Assembly (NCBI RefSeq): GCF_900323545.1
Contig: NZ_OOHN01000008.1
Span: forward strand, 391,941-455,940
Reading direction: 5' to 3'
Source: Actinomyces sp. Marseille-P3109
Lineage (GTDB): Bacteria > Actinomycetota > Actinomycetes > Actinomycetales > Actinomycetaceae
Length of the DNA stretch: 64,000 nucleotides
The translations under genes were made by a program, and so were the position numbers. Shown here piece by piece: positions 1 through 8,083 of this stretch. Under the pieces are notes generated by a model. The model saw nothing but the letters and a program-made list of their open reading frames with translations, did no database searches and had not been told where the DNA came from. Within the stretch, counting starts at the first letter, position 1, and every line of letters starts with the position of its first letter.

Positions 1-71
1 AGGAACCCGATCGCCAGCGCCGCGGCCAGTCGTCTGCGACGGGCGCGGAACGAAGTATGTGTCACGGTCAT
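1..71 (-). CDS. N-terminus of an exported protein, cut by window edge
   Basis: Reading leftward from an ATG at 71, the frame stays open to the window edge and gives 23 codons. It starts MTVTHTSF, then a run of Arg (RARRRR), then the hydrophobic stretch LAAALAIGFL. This is the n-region and h-region of a secretory signal peptide, or possibly a single N-terminal membrane anchor. An AAGGA sequence lies about 11 nt upstream on the minus strand. The mature protein is outside the window, so its function cannot be told. It is divergent from the surface-protein gene that begins at 408. Confidence 0.5.
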   Translation of the reverse strand, partial: MTVTHTSFRARRRRLAAALAIGF

Positions 72-407
72 TGTCCGTACTGTCCTTACTCATGAGGGAT
101 GAGGGTGTCAGTGCGCCGTGAGCCGATATTGCTTGATCTCCCAGCTGCTACCTTAGGGGAGCCTGGAGGTCAATGGGCAGGTCTTTAGGCCGACCGGTCA
201 GTCCCGCCCGACTCCTACCAAAGGCGCATGCCCTGCGCTTTCAGGGATTATTGAGGATTCCTGCATGTTTGGTGACATACGCCACATGACTCTATGTTAT
301 TGGCCGGTTAGTCTTGAACGCGTTCTCCGTGAGCTGTCTGGTCTCCCATGCCTGTCGGTTCAGGTGGTCACCCGAAGCTGGGTGGCCCTGCATCTAACGG
401 AGATCCT
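72..407. other. Divergent intergenic region
   Basis: About 335 bp separate the leftward exported-protein gene from the rightward surface-protein gene. The stretch around 240-320 is noticeably less GC-rich than the surrounding coding DNA and probably holds the divergent promoters. TATGTT at 293-298 is a possible -10 element for the rightward gene. I see no convincing ORF or operator here. Confidence 0.4.
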
Positions 408-1628
408 GTGAGTATCTTTCCCATCCGTCTGCGACGGCTAACCGCACCAACAACTGCCTTCATGGCTGCACTCGCCCTCGGCGCCGCCAGTTCGGCCATG
501 GCCGCTCCGACGCCGAACACGGCAGGGCAGTCCACCACCTCCCTGCGTGACGCCTCCACTGTGAGCCCTCAGTCCCTCGCCCAGATGGTGGCCGGCCCGA
601 ACGCCACCGTGACCAATGCGACCGTCTCCGGCAAGGACGTCCAGATCGGCACGGTCAAGGGCCTGCCGAGCGACGGCAACGCCATCACCGAGGGGGTGGC
701 CCTGTCCACCGGCTCCCTCATCGACCCCGACCCCACCGCCGACTCCGACGTCGACTTCACCCGTTCCGCGGTCCTGGGGCCCAACAACGCACTCGACACC
801 ACTGGTGACTTCGGTGCCATCGAGGATCCGGCCGGTCTGATGCAGGTGGCCGGTACAGACGTTTACGACGAGGCCATCCTCGAGTTCGACGTCACCGCCA
901 CCAGCTCCAACGTCGTCCTCTACTACAGCCTCGGCTCCGAGGAGTACGCCGGTGCCACCGAGGGCACTCCGGCCTCCTGGCAGTCCCGCGGCTACAAGGA
1001 CCCGCTGAGCATCCAGGTCAACGGCACCGAGTGCGCCTACGTGCCCGGCTCCCAGACGGCCGTGAGCGCAGCCACCGTCAACGAGTCCTCGAACGCCGAC
1101 TACTACACCGCCAATGTCTCGGGGCATACGCCGGGCCAGATCCCGGTGGAGTTCAACGGCTACACCTCGGCTCTTCCCTGCCAGGCCGCTGTCACTCCGG
1201 GGCAGGCGGTGCACGTGCGCGTGGCCATCGCCGACGCCCAGGACGGTCAGCTCGACTCCACGGTCCTTCTGCGCACCCAGGGGCTGGGCTTCACCGACAA
1301 GCAGATCACCGAGCCCTGCACCGCCAAGGCCGGCACCTGCGATATCCCCGGCGTCGGCAACGGATCCAACGGATCCAATGGGTCCAACGGCTCGAACGGG
1401 TCGAACAGCAACGGCTCGACCACTCCTGTCGGCCAAGGCAAGCCGGGCGTCACCGACTACAGTGCCGCCACACCCACCTCGGGAACCTCGGCCAGGACGA
1501 TCGCCGGTCTGCCCCTGACCGGAACCCAGGCGCTCTTCATGGGTGTCGTCGCCCTGCTGCTCCTGACCGCCGGTGGCGTGGCGCTCAGGCTGCGCCGTCG
1601 TCGCCTGGCCGGTTCCGAGGTCGACTGA
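408..1628 (+). CDS. Choice-of-anchor L surface protein, LPXTG-anchored
   Basis: A 406-residue exported protein. I chose the GTG at 408 because ACGGAG lies just upstream at 397-402 and the first residues (VSIFPIRLRRL, then a hydrophobic run ending SAMAA) form a signal peptide. The body (about residues 45-300) matches the choice-of-anchor L domain: an early MVAGPNATVTN-type strand, the GVALSTGS turn and the YYSLGSEEYAG core. A low-complexity NGS repeat linker follows. The C-terminus is a complete sortase signal: LPLTG about 39 residues from the end, a hydrophobic segment and the basic tail RLRRRR. It should be covalently attached to peptidoglycan by a housekeeping sortase. Its ligand is unknown; the domain is typical of secreted and adhesive bacterial proteins. 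Confidence 0.8.
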   Translation: MSIFPIRLRRLTAPTTAFMAALALGAASSAMAAPTPNTAGQSTTSLRDASTVSPQSLAQMVAGPNATVTNATVSGKDVQIGTVKGLPSDGNAITEGVALSTGSLIDPDPTADSDVDFTRSAVLGPNNALDTTGDFGAIEDPAGLMQVAGTDVYDEAILEFDVTATSSNVVLYYSLGSEEYAGATEGTPASWQSRGYKDPLSIQVNGTECAYVPGSQTAVSAATVNESSNADYYTANVSGHTPGQIPVEFNGYTSALPCQAAVTPGQAVHVRVAIADAQDGQLDSTVLLRTQGLGFTDKQITEPCTAKAGTCDIPGVGNGSNGSNGSNGSNGSNSNGSTTPVGQGKPGVTDYSAATPTSGTSARTIAGLPLTGTQALFMGVVALLLLTAGGVALRLRRRRLAGSEVD

Positions 1629-1653
1629 CAGCGAGACTCTGGCCCACAGACGG

Positions 1654-1693
1654 CTGACGGGGCGGATGAAGCTCTCTTCATCCGCCCCGTCAG
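1654..1693 (+). terminator. Strong hairpin after surface-protein gene
   Basis: A perfect 18-bp stem: CTGACGGGGCGGATGAAG at 1654-1671 pairs with its exact complement at 1676-1693, around a CTCT loop. It begins 26 nt after the stop codon. There is no long T-tract, as is common in high-GC actinobacteria. It may also stop leftward transcription from the acylphosphatase unit. Confidence 0.8.
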
Positions 1694-1724
1694 TGTGTGG
1701 CTGTGGTTCACCGCTGTTGGATGC

Positions 1725-1949
1725 TCAGTCCCGGTCGTGCCTGGAGGCGTGGCGCGCCGCCGCCTCCTTGGCCAGCATCGCGCAGCCCAGTAAGCACAAC
1801 GGCATCGAGGCCAGCCACAGTCCCGTGGCGAAACGGGACAGAACCGGTGCCTGAGCCAGGACGGGCAAGATGGCGGCGAGAACGACGACCATCATCCAGA
1901 AAGCGATGTGGCGCCCGCTGCGCGACTCCGAGTTGTTGTTGTCACTCAT
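1725..1949 (-). CDS. Small two-helix membrane protein
   Basis: 74 residues with a polar N-terminus (MSDNNNSESRSGR), two closely spaced hydrophobic segments (about residues 15-34 and 43-60) and a charged tail ending ASRHDRD. A GGAG ribosome-binding site lies close upstream of the ATG. It begins 13 nt after the end of acylphosphatase on the same strand, so the two are probably cotranscribed. I do not recognise the family. The amphipathic charge pattern and good RBS argue that it is a real gene rather than a chance frame. Confidence 0.55.
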   Translation of the reverse strand: MSDNNNSESRSGRHIAFWMMVVVLAAILPVLAQAPVLSRFATGLWLASMPLCLLGCAMLAKEAAARHASRHDRD

Positions 1950-1962
1950 GGCCTGCTCCTCT

Positions 1963-2259
1963 TCATCCGGTGATCTCGAACCGGCGGTCCTCCAGGCAAC
2001 CGGCGCGCAGGTCGGTGACGGTGATGGTGCGCACCGAGGCCCACCGCGGGCCGCGTTTCAGCCACGATATCAGCCGGGCTACCGCGTCCGGATCACCCTG
2101 GGCCATGACCTCGACGTCGCCGTCGGGCAGGTTGCGGACCTGCCCCACCACGCCCAGCTCCTGAGCGGTGTAGGCGCAGTGGTAGCGGAAGCCCACCCCC
2201 TGGACGGTGCCGTGGACCAGGACGTGAACGGTTCTTAATCGCGTGCCGGCCTCGCTCAT
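1963..2259 (-). CDS. acyP: Acylphosphatase
   Basis: 98 residues, the usual size for acylphosphatase, which hydrolyses carboxyl-phosphate bonds such as that in acetyl phosphate. The conserved N-terminal motif VHGTVQGVGFRYH carries the catalytic Arg that binds the phosphate. The second signature, GQVRNLPDGDVEVMAQGD, contains the catalytic Asn. This is a cytosolic single-domain enzyme. It is followed by a small membrane-protein gene and is divergent from exonuclease III. Confidence 0.93.
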   Translation of the reverse strand: MSEAGTRLRTVHVLVHGTVQGVGFRYHCAYTAQELGVVGQVRNLPDGDVEVMAQGDPDAVARLISWLKRGPRWASVRTITVTDLRAGCLEDRRFEITG

Positions 2260-2334
2260 GGTCCTATCGTCTCAGACTCAGGACCGGCCGGGGACTGCTG
2301 TGGACGGTTCAGGTCCGGTTCAGGACTGACCGCG

Positions 2335-2340
2335 TAGTCT
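2335..2340 (+). promoter_or_regulatory. -10 box TAGTCT of xthA, leaderless start predicted
   Basis: TAGTCT ends 7 nt before the ATG of exonuclease III and no Shine-Dalgarno sequence fits in between, so transcription should begin at or next to the start codon. Confidence 0.55.
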
Positions 2341-2347
2341 TGCCGCC

Positions 2348-3181
2348 ATGCGTATCGCCACCGTCAACGTCAATGGCATCCGGGCCGCCGCCCGTAAAGG
2401 CATGGGGGAGTGGCTCGCGTCCTCGGCCCCCGACATCCTCCTGCTCCAGGAGGTCCGCGCCGACGAGCAGATCGCGGCCGATCTCCTGTCCGGCTACGAG
2501 GCCGCCATCTGGCCCTGCCGCGTCAAGGGGCGCGCCGGCGTGGGCGTCGCCGTACGCGAGGGCGGCCCCGCCGTCCTCGGCGAGCTGCGCTACGGCGTGG
2601 CGGCGCCCGGGACCGAGGAGCCCGACGTCGACTCCGGCCGCTGGCTCGAGGCCGACCTGACGCTCACCGGGCTCGACGGCGTCGAGCAGCTCACCGTCAT
2701 CTCCGCCTACCTCCACTCCGGACAGCTCGGCACCGAGAAGATGGACCAGAAGTACGCCCACCTCGCGCTCGTCGATGCCCGCATGGCCGACCTCCTGGCC
2801 GCCAGCCGTGATGGCGGGCCCCAGGTCCTCATGGCCGGCGACCTCAACGTGGTGCGCTCCGAGCGCGACATCAAGAACTGGAAGCCCAACCACAACAAGA
2901 TCGCCGGCGTCATGGATGAGGAGATCGCCCACCTGGAGGGCTGGTTCGCCTCCGGCTGGGTGGACGCCTCGCGCCACCTCGTGGGGGACGAGGAGCAGGG
3001 GCCCTACACGTGGTGGTCCCAGCGCGGCAAGGCCTTCGACAACAACGCCGGCTGGAGGATCGACTACCAGGTCCTTACCCCCGCCCTGGCTGAGCGGGCC
3101 CGCAGCGTGTCCGTGGACCGGGCACCCGACTACGCCTCGCGCTGGTCCGACCACGCCCCGCTCATCATCGAGTACAGCTGA
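2348..3181 (+). CDS. xthA: Exodeoxyribonuclease III (AP endonuclease)
   Basis: 277 residues of the exonuclease-endonuclease-phosphatase fold. The family motifs appear in order: NVNGIRAA at the N-terminus, LLLQEVRA with the metal-binding Glu, GDLNV with the catalytic Asp-Asn pair, and the C-terminal SDHAPLI with the catalytic His. The enzyme cuts DNA at abasic sites and removes 3'-blocking groups in base-excision repair. The start is an ATG preceded at 7 nt by TAGTCT, with no ribosome-binding site. It is convergent with the efflux operon and separated from it by a terminator. Confidence 0.93.
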   Translation: MRIATVNVNGIRAAARKGMGEWLASSAPDILLLQEVRADEQIAADLLSGYEAAIWPCRVKGRAGVGVAVREGGPAVLGELRYGVAAPGTEEPDVDSGRWLEADLTLTGLDGVEQLTVISAYLHSGQLGTEKMDQKYAHLALVDARMADLLAASRDGGPQVLMAGDLNVVRSERDIKNWKPNHNKIAGVMDEEIAHLEGWFASGWVDASRHLVGDEEQGPYTWWSQRGKAFDNNAGWRIDYQVLTPALAERARSVSVDRAPDYASRWSDHAPLIIEYS

Positions 3182-3223
3182 TCTCACTGAGTACGGCTGA
3201 GTACCTGTGAGTACCACTGAATA

Positions 3224-3252
3224 GGGGCGGGCGCGCTGTGAGCGCCCGCCCC
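3224..3252. terminator. Convergent terminator, xthA / efflux operon
   Basis: Perfect 11-bp GC stem (GGGGCGGGCGC at 3224-3234 with its complement at 3242-3252) and a 7-nt loop. It lies between two convergent genes and can serve both. Confidence 0.75.
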
Positions 3253-3257
3253 CGTGA

Positions 3258-4676
3258 TCAGTAGCGGATGGCGTCGATCGGCCGGATGCGCGTGGCCACG
3301 ATCGCCGGGATGATCCCTGCCAGGGCACCGACGGCGGTGGCCGCGACTAGGCCGATGACGGCGGCCACCATGGGGAAGGGCGGCGTGTTGGTGACCGGGA
3401 TGCCCAGGTACGCGGCCCAAGGCAGGGTGCGTATCCCGATGATCGCGATCCCGATGCCGACGATTCCGGCCACCACCGTGGCCACCACGGACTCCATCAT
3501 GATGGAGAAGAAGATGCGCCGGCTCGTGGCTCCGAAGGAGCGCCGTACCCCGATCTCGTGGATGCGCTGGCGCACCGTCACCAGCGCGATGTTGACCAGG
3601 CTCAGGGCGCCCAGGAGCATGACGAACACGCCCGCGGCCGTGACCACCTTGGTGAAGGTGCTCGCGCTGGAGCTCAGGCTGCCGCCGGAGAGGTTGTCGG
3701 AGGCCTGGGTCGAGCCCTGGCCGAAGCGCGCGTCCAGGTCCTTCTTGGCCAGGCTCGCCATCTGCTTGGCGCCGCTCTTGCCGGCCCAGACCTCCAGGGT
3801 TGGGGCCGGGCGATCGGCGTCCTTGGGCAGCCAGGTCTCGTAGGGCGTGTTGAGGGCGAAGGCGGTGACCGGCTGCGTGCACGGCAGGCCCGCGTCCTGC
3901 TCAGGGTCGCCGCTGCATCCGATGAGGGCGAGGTCCTCCGCCTCCAGCACGCCGACGATCGTGAAGGAGGTCTGCACGGGGGAGAAGGAGGTGATGGTGA
4001 TCGGCTCGGTGAACTGCTGGATCCCCATCGCGTCGAGGAATCCCTGGGTGACGACCAGGCTCGGGGAGAGGTCGTCCTCGTCCTGCGCGGTGAACCAGCG
4101 TCCCTGGGCCACGGTCTTGTGGTGCAGCAGCCCGTAGCTCAGGCTCACTGTCTGGGTGGAAACGGAGCGGGCGCCGTCGGGGAAGGAGAAACGCACGTTG
4201 GAGGTGTAGGTGGTGGCCCAGGACGTCACCTCGTAGCGCTCGACGAAGTTGCTCATCGCCGCCGAGATCCTCGCGGAGGTGGCGGCGCTGGTGGTGCTGG
4301 TGTCCGAGCTGCCCCCACCGCTGCCTGCACCGCCGCCCGAGCCCGACGAGCCGCTACTGCCCCCGGCGCCACCGGTGCTGCTGCCGCTGCTCGCGTCCGC
4401 GCTCGCCCCGGGAGCGTCGTCGGCCTGGAGCGCCTGACTCAGACCCTTGCCGGTGGGGTTGACGTTGATCGTCACCGTGCCCAGCCGGCCGTTGTACTTC
4501 TCGCCGGCCTTGTTGATCGCGCTGACGGAGACCTGCCCCATGGCGATGACGAAGGTCATGGCGGCCACCGCGGCCGCCACGCCCACCAGGGACAGCAGGA
4601 CTCGCAGCTTGCCGATGCGCAGCTGGGCCCAGGCCTCGACGATGGCACCGAAGAATCCGGTGAGAATCCCGTTCAT
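3258..4676 (-). CDS. MacB/FtsX-type ABC transporter permease
   Basis: 472 residues with the MacB layout: an N-terminal transmembrane helix (about residues 26-48), a large extracytoplasmic domain that begins with a Ser/Gly-rich spacer, and three C-terminal helices from about residue 340. The cytoplasmic loop HEIGVRRSFGATSRRI is the conserved FtsX/MacB coupling segment. The start overlaps the stop of the ATPase gene by 4 bp. It works with the adaptor and ATPase upstream as a tripartite exporter. The substrate cannot be deduced: such systems move peptides, macrolides or lipids. Confidence 0.88.
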   Translation of the reverse strand: MNGILTGFFGAIVEAWAQLRIGKLRVLLSLVGVAAAVAAMTFVIAMGQVSVSAINKAGEKYNGRLGTVTINVNPTGKGLSQALQADDAPGASADASSGSSTGGAGGSSGSSGSGGGAGSGGGSSDTSTTSAATSARISAAMSNFVERYEVTSWATTYTSNVRFSFPDGARSVSTQTVSLSYGLLHHKTVAQGRWFTAQDEDDLSPSLVVTQGFLDAMGIQQFTEPITITSFSPVQTSFTIVGVLEAEDLALIGCSGDPEQDAGLPCTQPVTAFALNTPYETWLPKDADRPAPTLEVWAGKSGAKQMASLAKKDLDARFGQGSTQASDNLSGGSLSSSASTFTKVVTAAGVFVMLLGALSLVNIALVTVRQRIHEIGVRRSFGATSRRIFFSIMMESVVATVVAGIVGIGIAIIGIRTLPWAAYLGIPVTNTPPFPMVAAVIGLVAATAVGALAGIIPAIVATRIRPIDAIRY

Positions 4677-5461
4677 GAGGCTCCTTCATGGCTGATGGGG
4701 GCGGTTGGGTCGGGAGAGACCGGAGGGGCGATGACCTCTCTGAACTCCTCGAGGCTGCCGACCTTTTGGCGCTTGACCGAGATCGGGGTGAGGACGCCGT
4801 GATCGAGGCGGTACTGCGTATGGGCGCGGCCGGCCACGGCCAGGTCGTGGGTGATGATGATGAGGGCGGCGCCGTTCTCGGCGCACTGGCGCTCCAGGAG
4901 CGTCATGACCGAGTTGCCGGTGTCGACGTCGAGGGCACCGGTGGGCTCATCGGCCAGGATGACGCTGGGACGCCGGGACAGGGCCCGGGCAATGGCGACC
5001 CTCTGCTGCTCACCGCCCGAGAGGCGTGAGATGGGCGAGTCCACCTTGTCTCCCAGGCCCACGGCCTCCAGCAGCTCGGCCGCACGCGAGCTGCGGGTCC
5101 AGAAGGCCGTTCCGGTGTCGTACAGGAGCGGGGCGGCCACGTTCTCGGTGGTGCTCAGTCCCGGGATGAGGTTGAAGGACTGGAAGACGAAGCCGAAGGT
5201 CCGGCCCCGCAGGTGGGCCCGCCGGCTCTCGCCGAGCCGGGAGGTGTCGGTGCCGCTGAGCGTGTAGTGACCCGACGTCGGCTTGTCGATGAGCCCCAGG
5301 ATGTTGAGCAGGGTGGACTTGCCCGTTCCCGAGCGCCCCACGATGGCCACGTGCTCGCCGGGGGAGACGCTCAGGTCGACGCCGGTGAGGATCTCCAGCG
5401 GCGCGGAGTCGGGCACGGCGAAGGTACGGGTGATCCCCCGCAGCTCCAGCAGCCCGCTCAC
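4673..5461 (-). CDS. MacB/LolD-type ABC transporter ATPase
   Basis: 262 residues. It has Walker A GRSGTGKST, the Q-loop region FVFQSFNLIPGLS, the signature LSGGEQQRVAIARAL, Walker B VILADEPTGALD and the switch His in IITHDL. FNLIPGLSTTENV is typical of the LolD/MacB ATPase group. It starts with GTG, overlapping the adaptor stop by 4 nt, and ends overlapping the permease start, so all three are translationally coupled. It supplies energy to the exporter. Confidence 0.92.
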   Translation of the reverse strand: MSGLLELRGITRTFAVPDSAPLEILTGVDLSVSPGEHVAIVGRSGTGKSTLLNILGLIDKPTSGHYTLSGTDTSRLGESRRAHLRGRTFGFVFQSFNLIPGLSTTENVAAPLLYDTGTAFWTRSSRAAELLEAVGLGDKVDSPISRLSGGEQQRVAIARALSRRPSVILADEPTGALDVDTGNSVMTLLERQCAENGAALIIITHDLAVAGRAHTQYRLDHGVLTPISVKRQKVGSLEEFREVIAPPVSPDPTAPISHEGAS

Positions 5462-6525
5462 AGGATCTCCTTGCCGTCGGAGTCGTAGCAGGCGGAGTTG
5501 TCCTGCTCGCAGGTGTCCGGCGTCCCGGTGCGGCGCGTGTCCTTGTTGGGCACGAACTGCAGAATCTTCTGGTCAGCCTTGAGGCCGGCGGTGACCTGGA
5601 TGTTCGTGCCGTCGGTGATTCCCAGGGTCACGGCGGTCTTGACGGCCTGGGAGGCGTCCCCGGAGTCGGGAACCAGCCAGACGAAGCCCGAGCCGACCTT
5701 GCCCTCCACGGCGGTGACCGGAACCAGCAGGGTGTCGGAGGCGCTGCCCGCGTCGACGCTGATGGTGGCCGGCATGCCGGCGAAGACCTTCTGGTCTGCG
5801 GGCACCGAGCAACGCATCTCCACGCTGGTGCCGTCCCCGGAGGTGGTCGTCGTCGAGCCGTCCCCGCCGGTGGTCGTGGAGGTGGTGGACTTCGTGCCGA
5901 CCTTGAGATTGCTGCACTGGAAGGGGGCCGGACCTCCCTCCAGCGTCAGGGTCGCGGCGGTGGGGGCGTTGGTGAGCCGGTACTGCTGGGAGGCGTTGAC
6001 GGTGCCGGTGGCCGAGTAGGTGGAGGGCGTGATCGTGGCCACGACCACGCCGACGCCGGTCTCCTGCTGCTTGATGACCTTGGGGGTCACCGTGCCGCTG
6101 ACGGGCGCGTAGATCGTGGACCAGGTGACCTTGTCCGCCACCGGTGTCTGGGTGACGTTGCCCTCCTCATCGGTCCTGGTCACCGGGCTCTGGGACTCGG
6201 AGTGCTTGATGTAGAGCAGCGGCTCTCCGGCGCTGACCAGCGTGTCCTTTTCCACGGCCACGGAGTCCACCACCCCGGCCAGGTCGGCCTGGACGTCGAC
6301 GGCGGCGTCCTGGACGATGCGGCCCTTGACCTCGACCGTGTTGGAGATGCTGCCGGTGGTCACGGCGACGGTCTTGACGTTGGCGGCGTAACCGGGGGAG
6401 ATGTCGGCTGTGGCGCCCTCGTTCTGCGAGGGGAAGAAGGCGATCTTCACCAGGGCGACGGCGACGATCACCGCGATGAGGGTCTTGAGGGCGGGCCAGA
6501 CGAAGCGCTTCACGGCGTCCTCCAT
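5458..6525 (-). CDS. HlyD-type efflux adaptor protein
   Basis: 355 residues with an N-terminal membrane anchor (about residues 12-31). Then come a biotinyl-lipoyl-like half-motif (VKGRIVQDAAVDVQADLAG), a spacer carrying Thr-rich segments, and beta-barrel elements (VFAGMPATISVDAG). This is the membrane-fusion or adaptor subunit of a MacAB-like exporter; in Gram-positives it couples to the permease on the outer face of the membrane. The C-terminus has two Cys close together (TCEQDNSACYDSDG), which could form a disulfide outside the cell. It is the first gene of the three-gene operon. Confidence 0.85.
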   Translation of the reverse strand: MEDAVKRFVWPALKTLIAVIVAVALVKIAFFPSQNEGATADISPGYAANVKTVAVTTGSISNTVEVKGRIVQDAAVDVQADLAGVVDSVAVEKDTLVSAGEPLLYIKHSESQSPVTRTDEEGNVTQTPVADKVTWSTIYAPVSGTVTPKVIKQQETGVGVVVATITPSTYSATGTVNASQQYRLTNAPTAATLTLEGGPAPFQCSNLKVGTKSTTSTTTGGDGSTTTTSGDGTSVEMRCSVPADQKVFAGMPATISVDAGSASDTLLVPVTAVEGKVGSGFVWLVPDSGDASQAVKTAVTLGITDGTNIQVTAGLKADQKILQFVPNKDTRRTGTPDTCEQDNSACYDSDGKEIL

Positions 6526-6640
6526 GATGACAACGGAACCAGAACCGGGGGTAGGGAGCCCCGTGTCCCGGGTTAATACGGTTAGAGGCTATGGCAGAGG
6601 CGCTTGTCTGACCTCATCCTGGAGGAGGAATGGCTGAAAA

Positions 6641-6666
6641 CCCTCTCCAACCTTGGTTGGAGAGGG
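6641..6666 (-). terminator. Terminator downstream of galK
   Basis: CCCTCTCCAACC at 6641-6652 pairs with GGTTGGAGAGGG at 6655-6666. Read leftward, the stem is followed by TTTTC, giving a classical intrinsic terminator for galK and insulating the efflux operon. Confidence 0.8.
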
Positions 6667-6711
6667 CTGAGTACCGTCAGGTACGCGTGTGAGTCAGCGG
6701 TGATGCGCGGT

Positions 6712-8001
6712 TCAGGCGAGTCGACCAGCTGGGGCGGCGGGAACCGCGTCGAGGAAGGCCGGCGGGTTGAATCCCTCGCGCTCGTAGGCGTCCGCGACGG
6801 CCGCGGCCACGTCGTGGACGGCATCGGCGTCCACCAGGGCGATCGCCGAGCCGCCGAATCCTCCGCCGGTCATGCGGGCTCCGTGGGCGCGGGCGGCGCG
6901 AGCCGCCTCCACGGCCACGTCCAGCTCGGGGCAGGTGCACTCGTAGTCCACGCGCAGCGACTCGTGCGAGGCGTCCATGAGCTCGCCCACCGCGGCGAGC
7001 TTCTGGCCGCGCAGGGGGCGCCCGTCCTGGAGGAGCTCGACCAGCCTGCGGGTGCGGTCGATCTCGGTGACCACGTGGCGGGTGCGCTTGACCAGCTCTT
7101 CGGCCTCTCCGGCGTCCTGGACGTCGGCGCTTGCGGCCAGGCGCTCCAGGGCGGCTGGCAGGTCCTCGATCGCGATGTCCGCCAAGAGGTCGACGCCGAG
7201 GACCTGGGCGGCGCGCTCGCAGGCGGCCCTTCTGGCCCCGTACTGGCCGTCGTCCAGGGAGTGCTTGGCCTTGGTGTCGATGACCAGCAGGGCCAGGTCG
7301 TCGGCGGCCAGGTCGAAGGGGACGTGGGTCACCGAGCCGTCGCGGCAGTCCAGCTCCAGGGCGTGGCCCTCGCGGCAGCGCAGGGAGGCCGACTGGTCCA
7401 TGCCGCCGGTGGGGGCCCCGGCCATCTCGTTCTCGGTGCGCACGCAGTTGGTCACCAGGCGGGCGCGCCCGGCGTCGTTGGGCTCCTCGGGCGTGCCGGC
7501 CAGGCCCAGGGCCGCGACCTCGTCGATGGCGACGGCCGCCGAGCACTCCAGGGCCGCCGAGGAGGACAGTCCGCCTCCCAGGGGCACGCAGGAGACGAGG
7601 GCGGCGTCGAAGCCGGGCAGGTTCTCGAACCCGTCGCGCTCCAGGGCCCAGGCGACGCCGGCGATGTAGGAGGCCCAGTGCGCCACCTCGCCGGGGGTCC
7701 CCTTGGGACCGATCGTGTCGAGGTCCGTGACATCGACCTTCTCCCGGGTCTGGGGGGAGACCAGGCGCACGACGCGGTCATCGCGGCGTCGCAGCGCCAG
7801 GTGCGCCCGGTGGGGCAGAGCGATCGGCAGGGCCAGGCCGCCGTTGTAGTCGGTGTGCTCGCCGATGATGTTGACGCGCCCGGGGGCGTACCAGACGCCG
7901 TCGGGCTCGGCCTCGAAAACCTCGCGGAACAGGGCGGTTGCGGCCTCGACGCCCTCCTGAGGGCTCATGGCAGGGGCGAAGACGGGAGCATCGTTGGTCA
8001 T
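6712..8001 (-). CDS. galK: Galactokinase
   Basis: 429 residues of the GHMP kinase family. The galactokinase signature GRVNIIGEHTDYNGG sits at about residues 41-55. The ATP-binding GHMP motif PLGGGLSSSAALE and the C-terminal MTGGGFGGSAIAL motif are intact. The enzyme phosphorylates alpha-D-galactose at C1 in the Leloir pathway. A CAGGAG ribosome-binding site precedes the ATG. No galT or galE lies beside it; the only partner is the DeoR-type regulator immediately upstream on the same strand, which probably controls it. Confidence 0.95.
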   Translation of the reverse strand: MTNDAPVFAPAMSPQEGVEAATALFREVFEAEPDGVWYAPGRVNIIGEHTDYNGGLALPIALPHRAHLALRRRDDRVVRLVSPQTREKVDVTDLDTIGPKGTPGEVAHWASYIAGVAWALERDGFENLPGFDAALVSCVPLGGGLSSSAALECSAAVAIDEVAALGLAGTPEEPNDAGRARLVTNCVRTENEMAGAPTGGMDQSASLRCREGHALELDCRDGSVTHVPFDLAADDLALLVIDTKAKHSLDDGQYGARRAACERAAQVLGVDLLADIAIEDLPAALERLAASADVQDAGEAEELVKRTRHVVTEIDRTRRLVELLQDGRPLRGQKLAAVGELMDASHESLRVDYECTCPELDVAVEAARAARAHGARMTGGGFGGSAIALVDADAVHDVAAAVADAYEREGFNPPAFLDAVPAAPAGRLA

Positions 8002-8083
8002 CGTGGTCTCCTGTAGTGAGTTGTGCGTTGGGTGAGTGGTGGAGTGCTGTCGAGGACTGTCGAGGACTAAGGAGTGGCTGGGA

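Noticed and set aside
438..1436. Long minus-strand open frame opposite the surface-protein gene
   Set aside because: It is a shadow of biased codon use: the plus-strand frame has a signal peptide, a known domain and a sortase signal, while the minus frame has no conserved sequence or ribosome-binding site.
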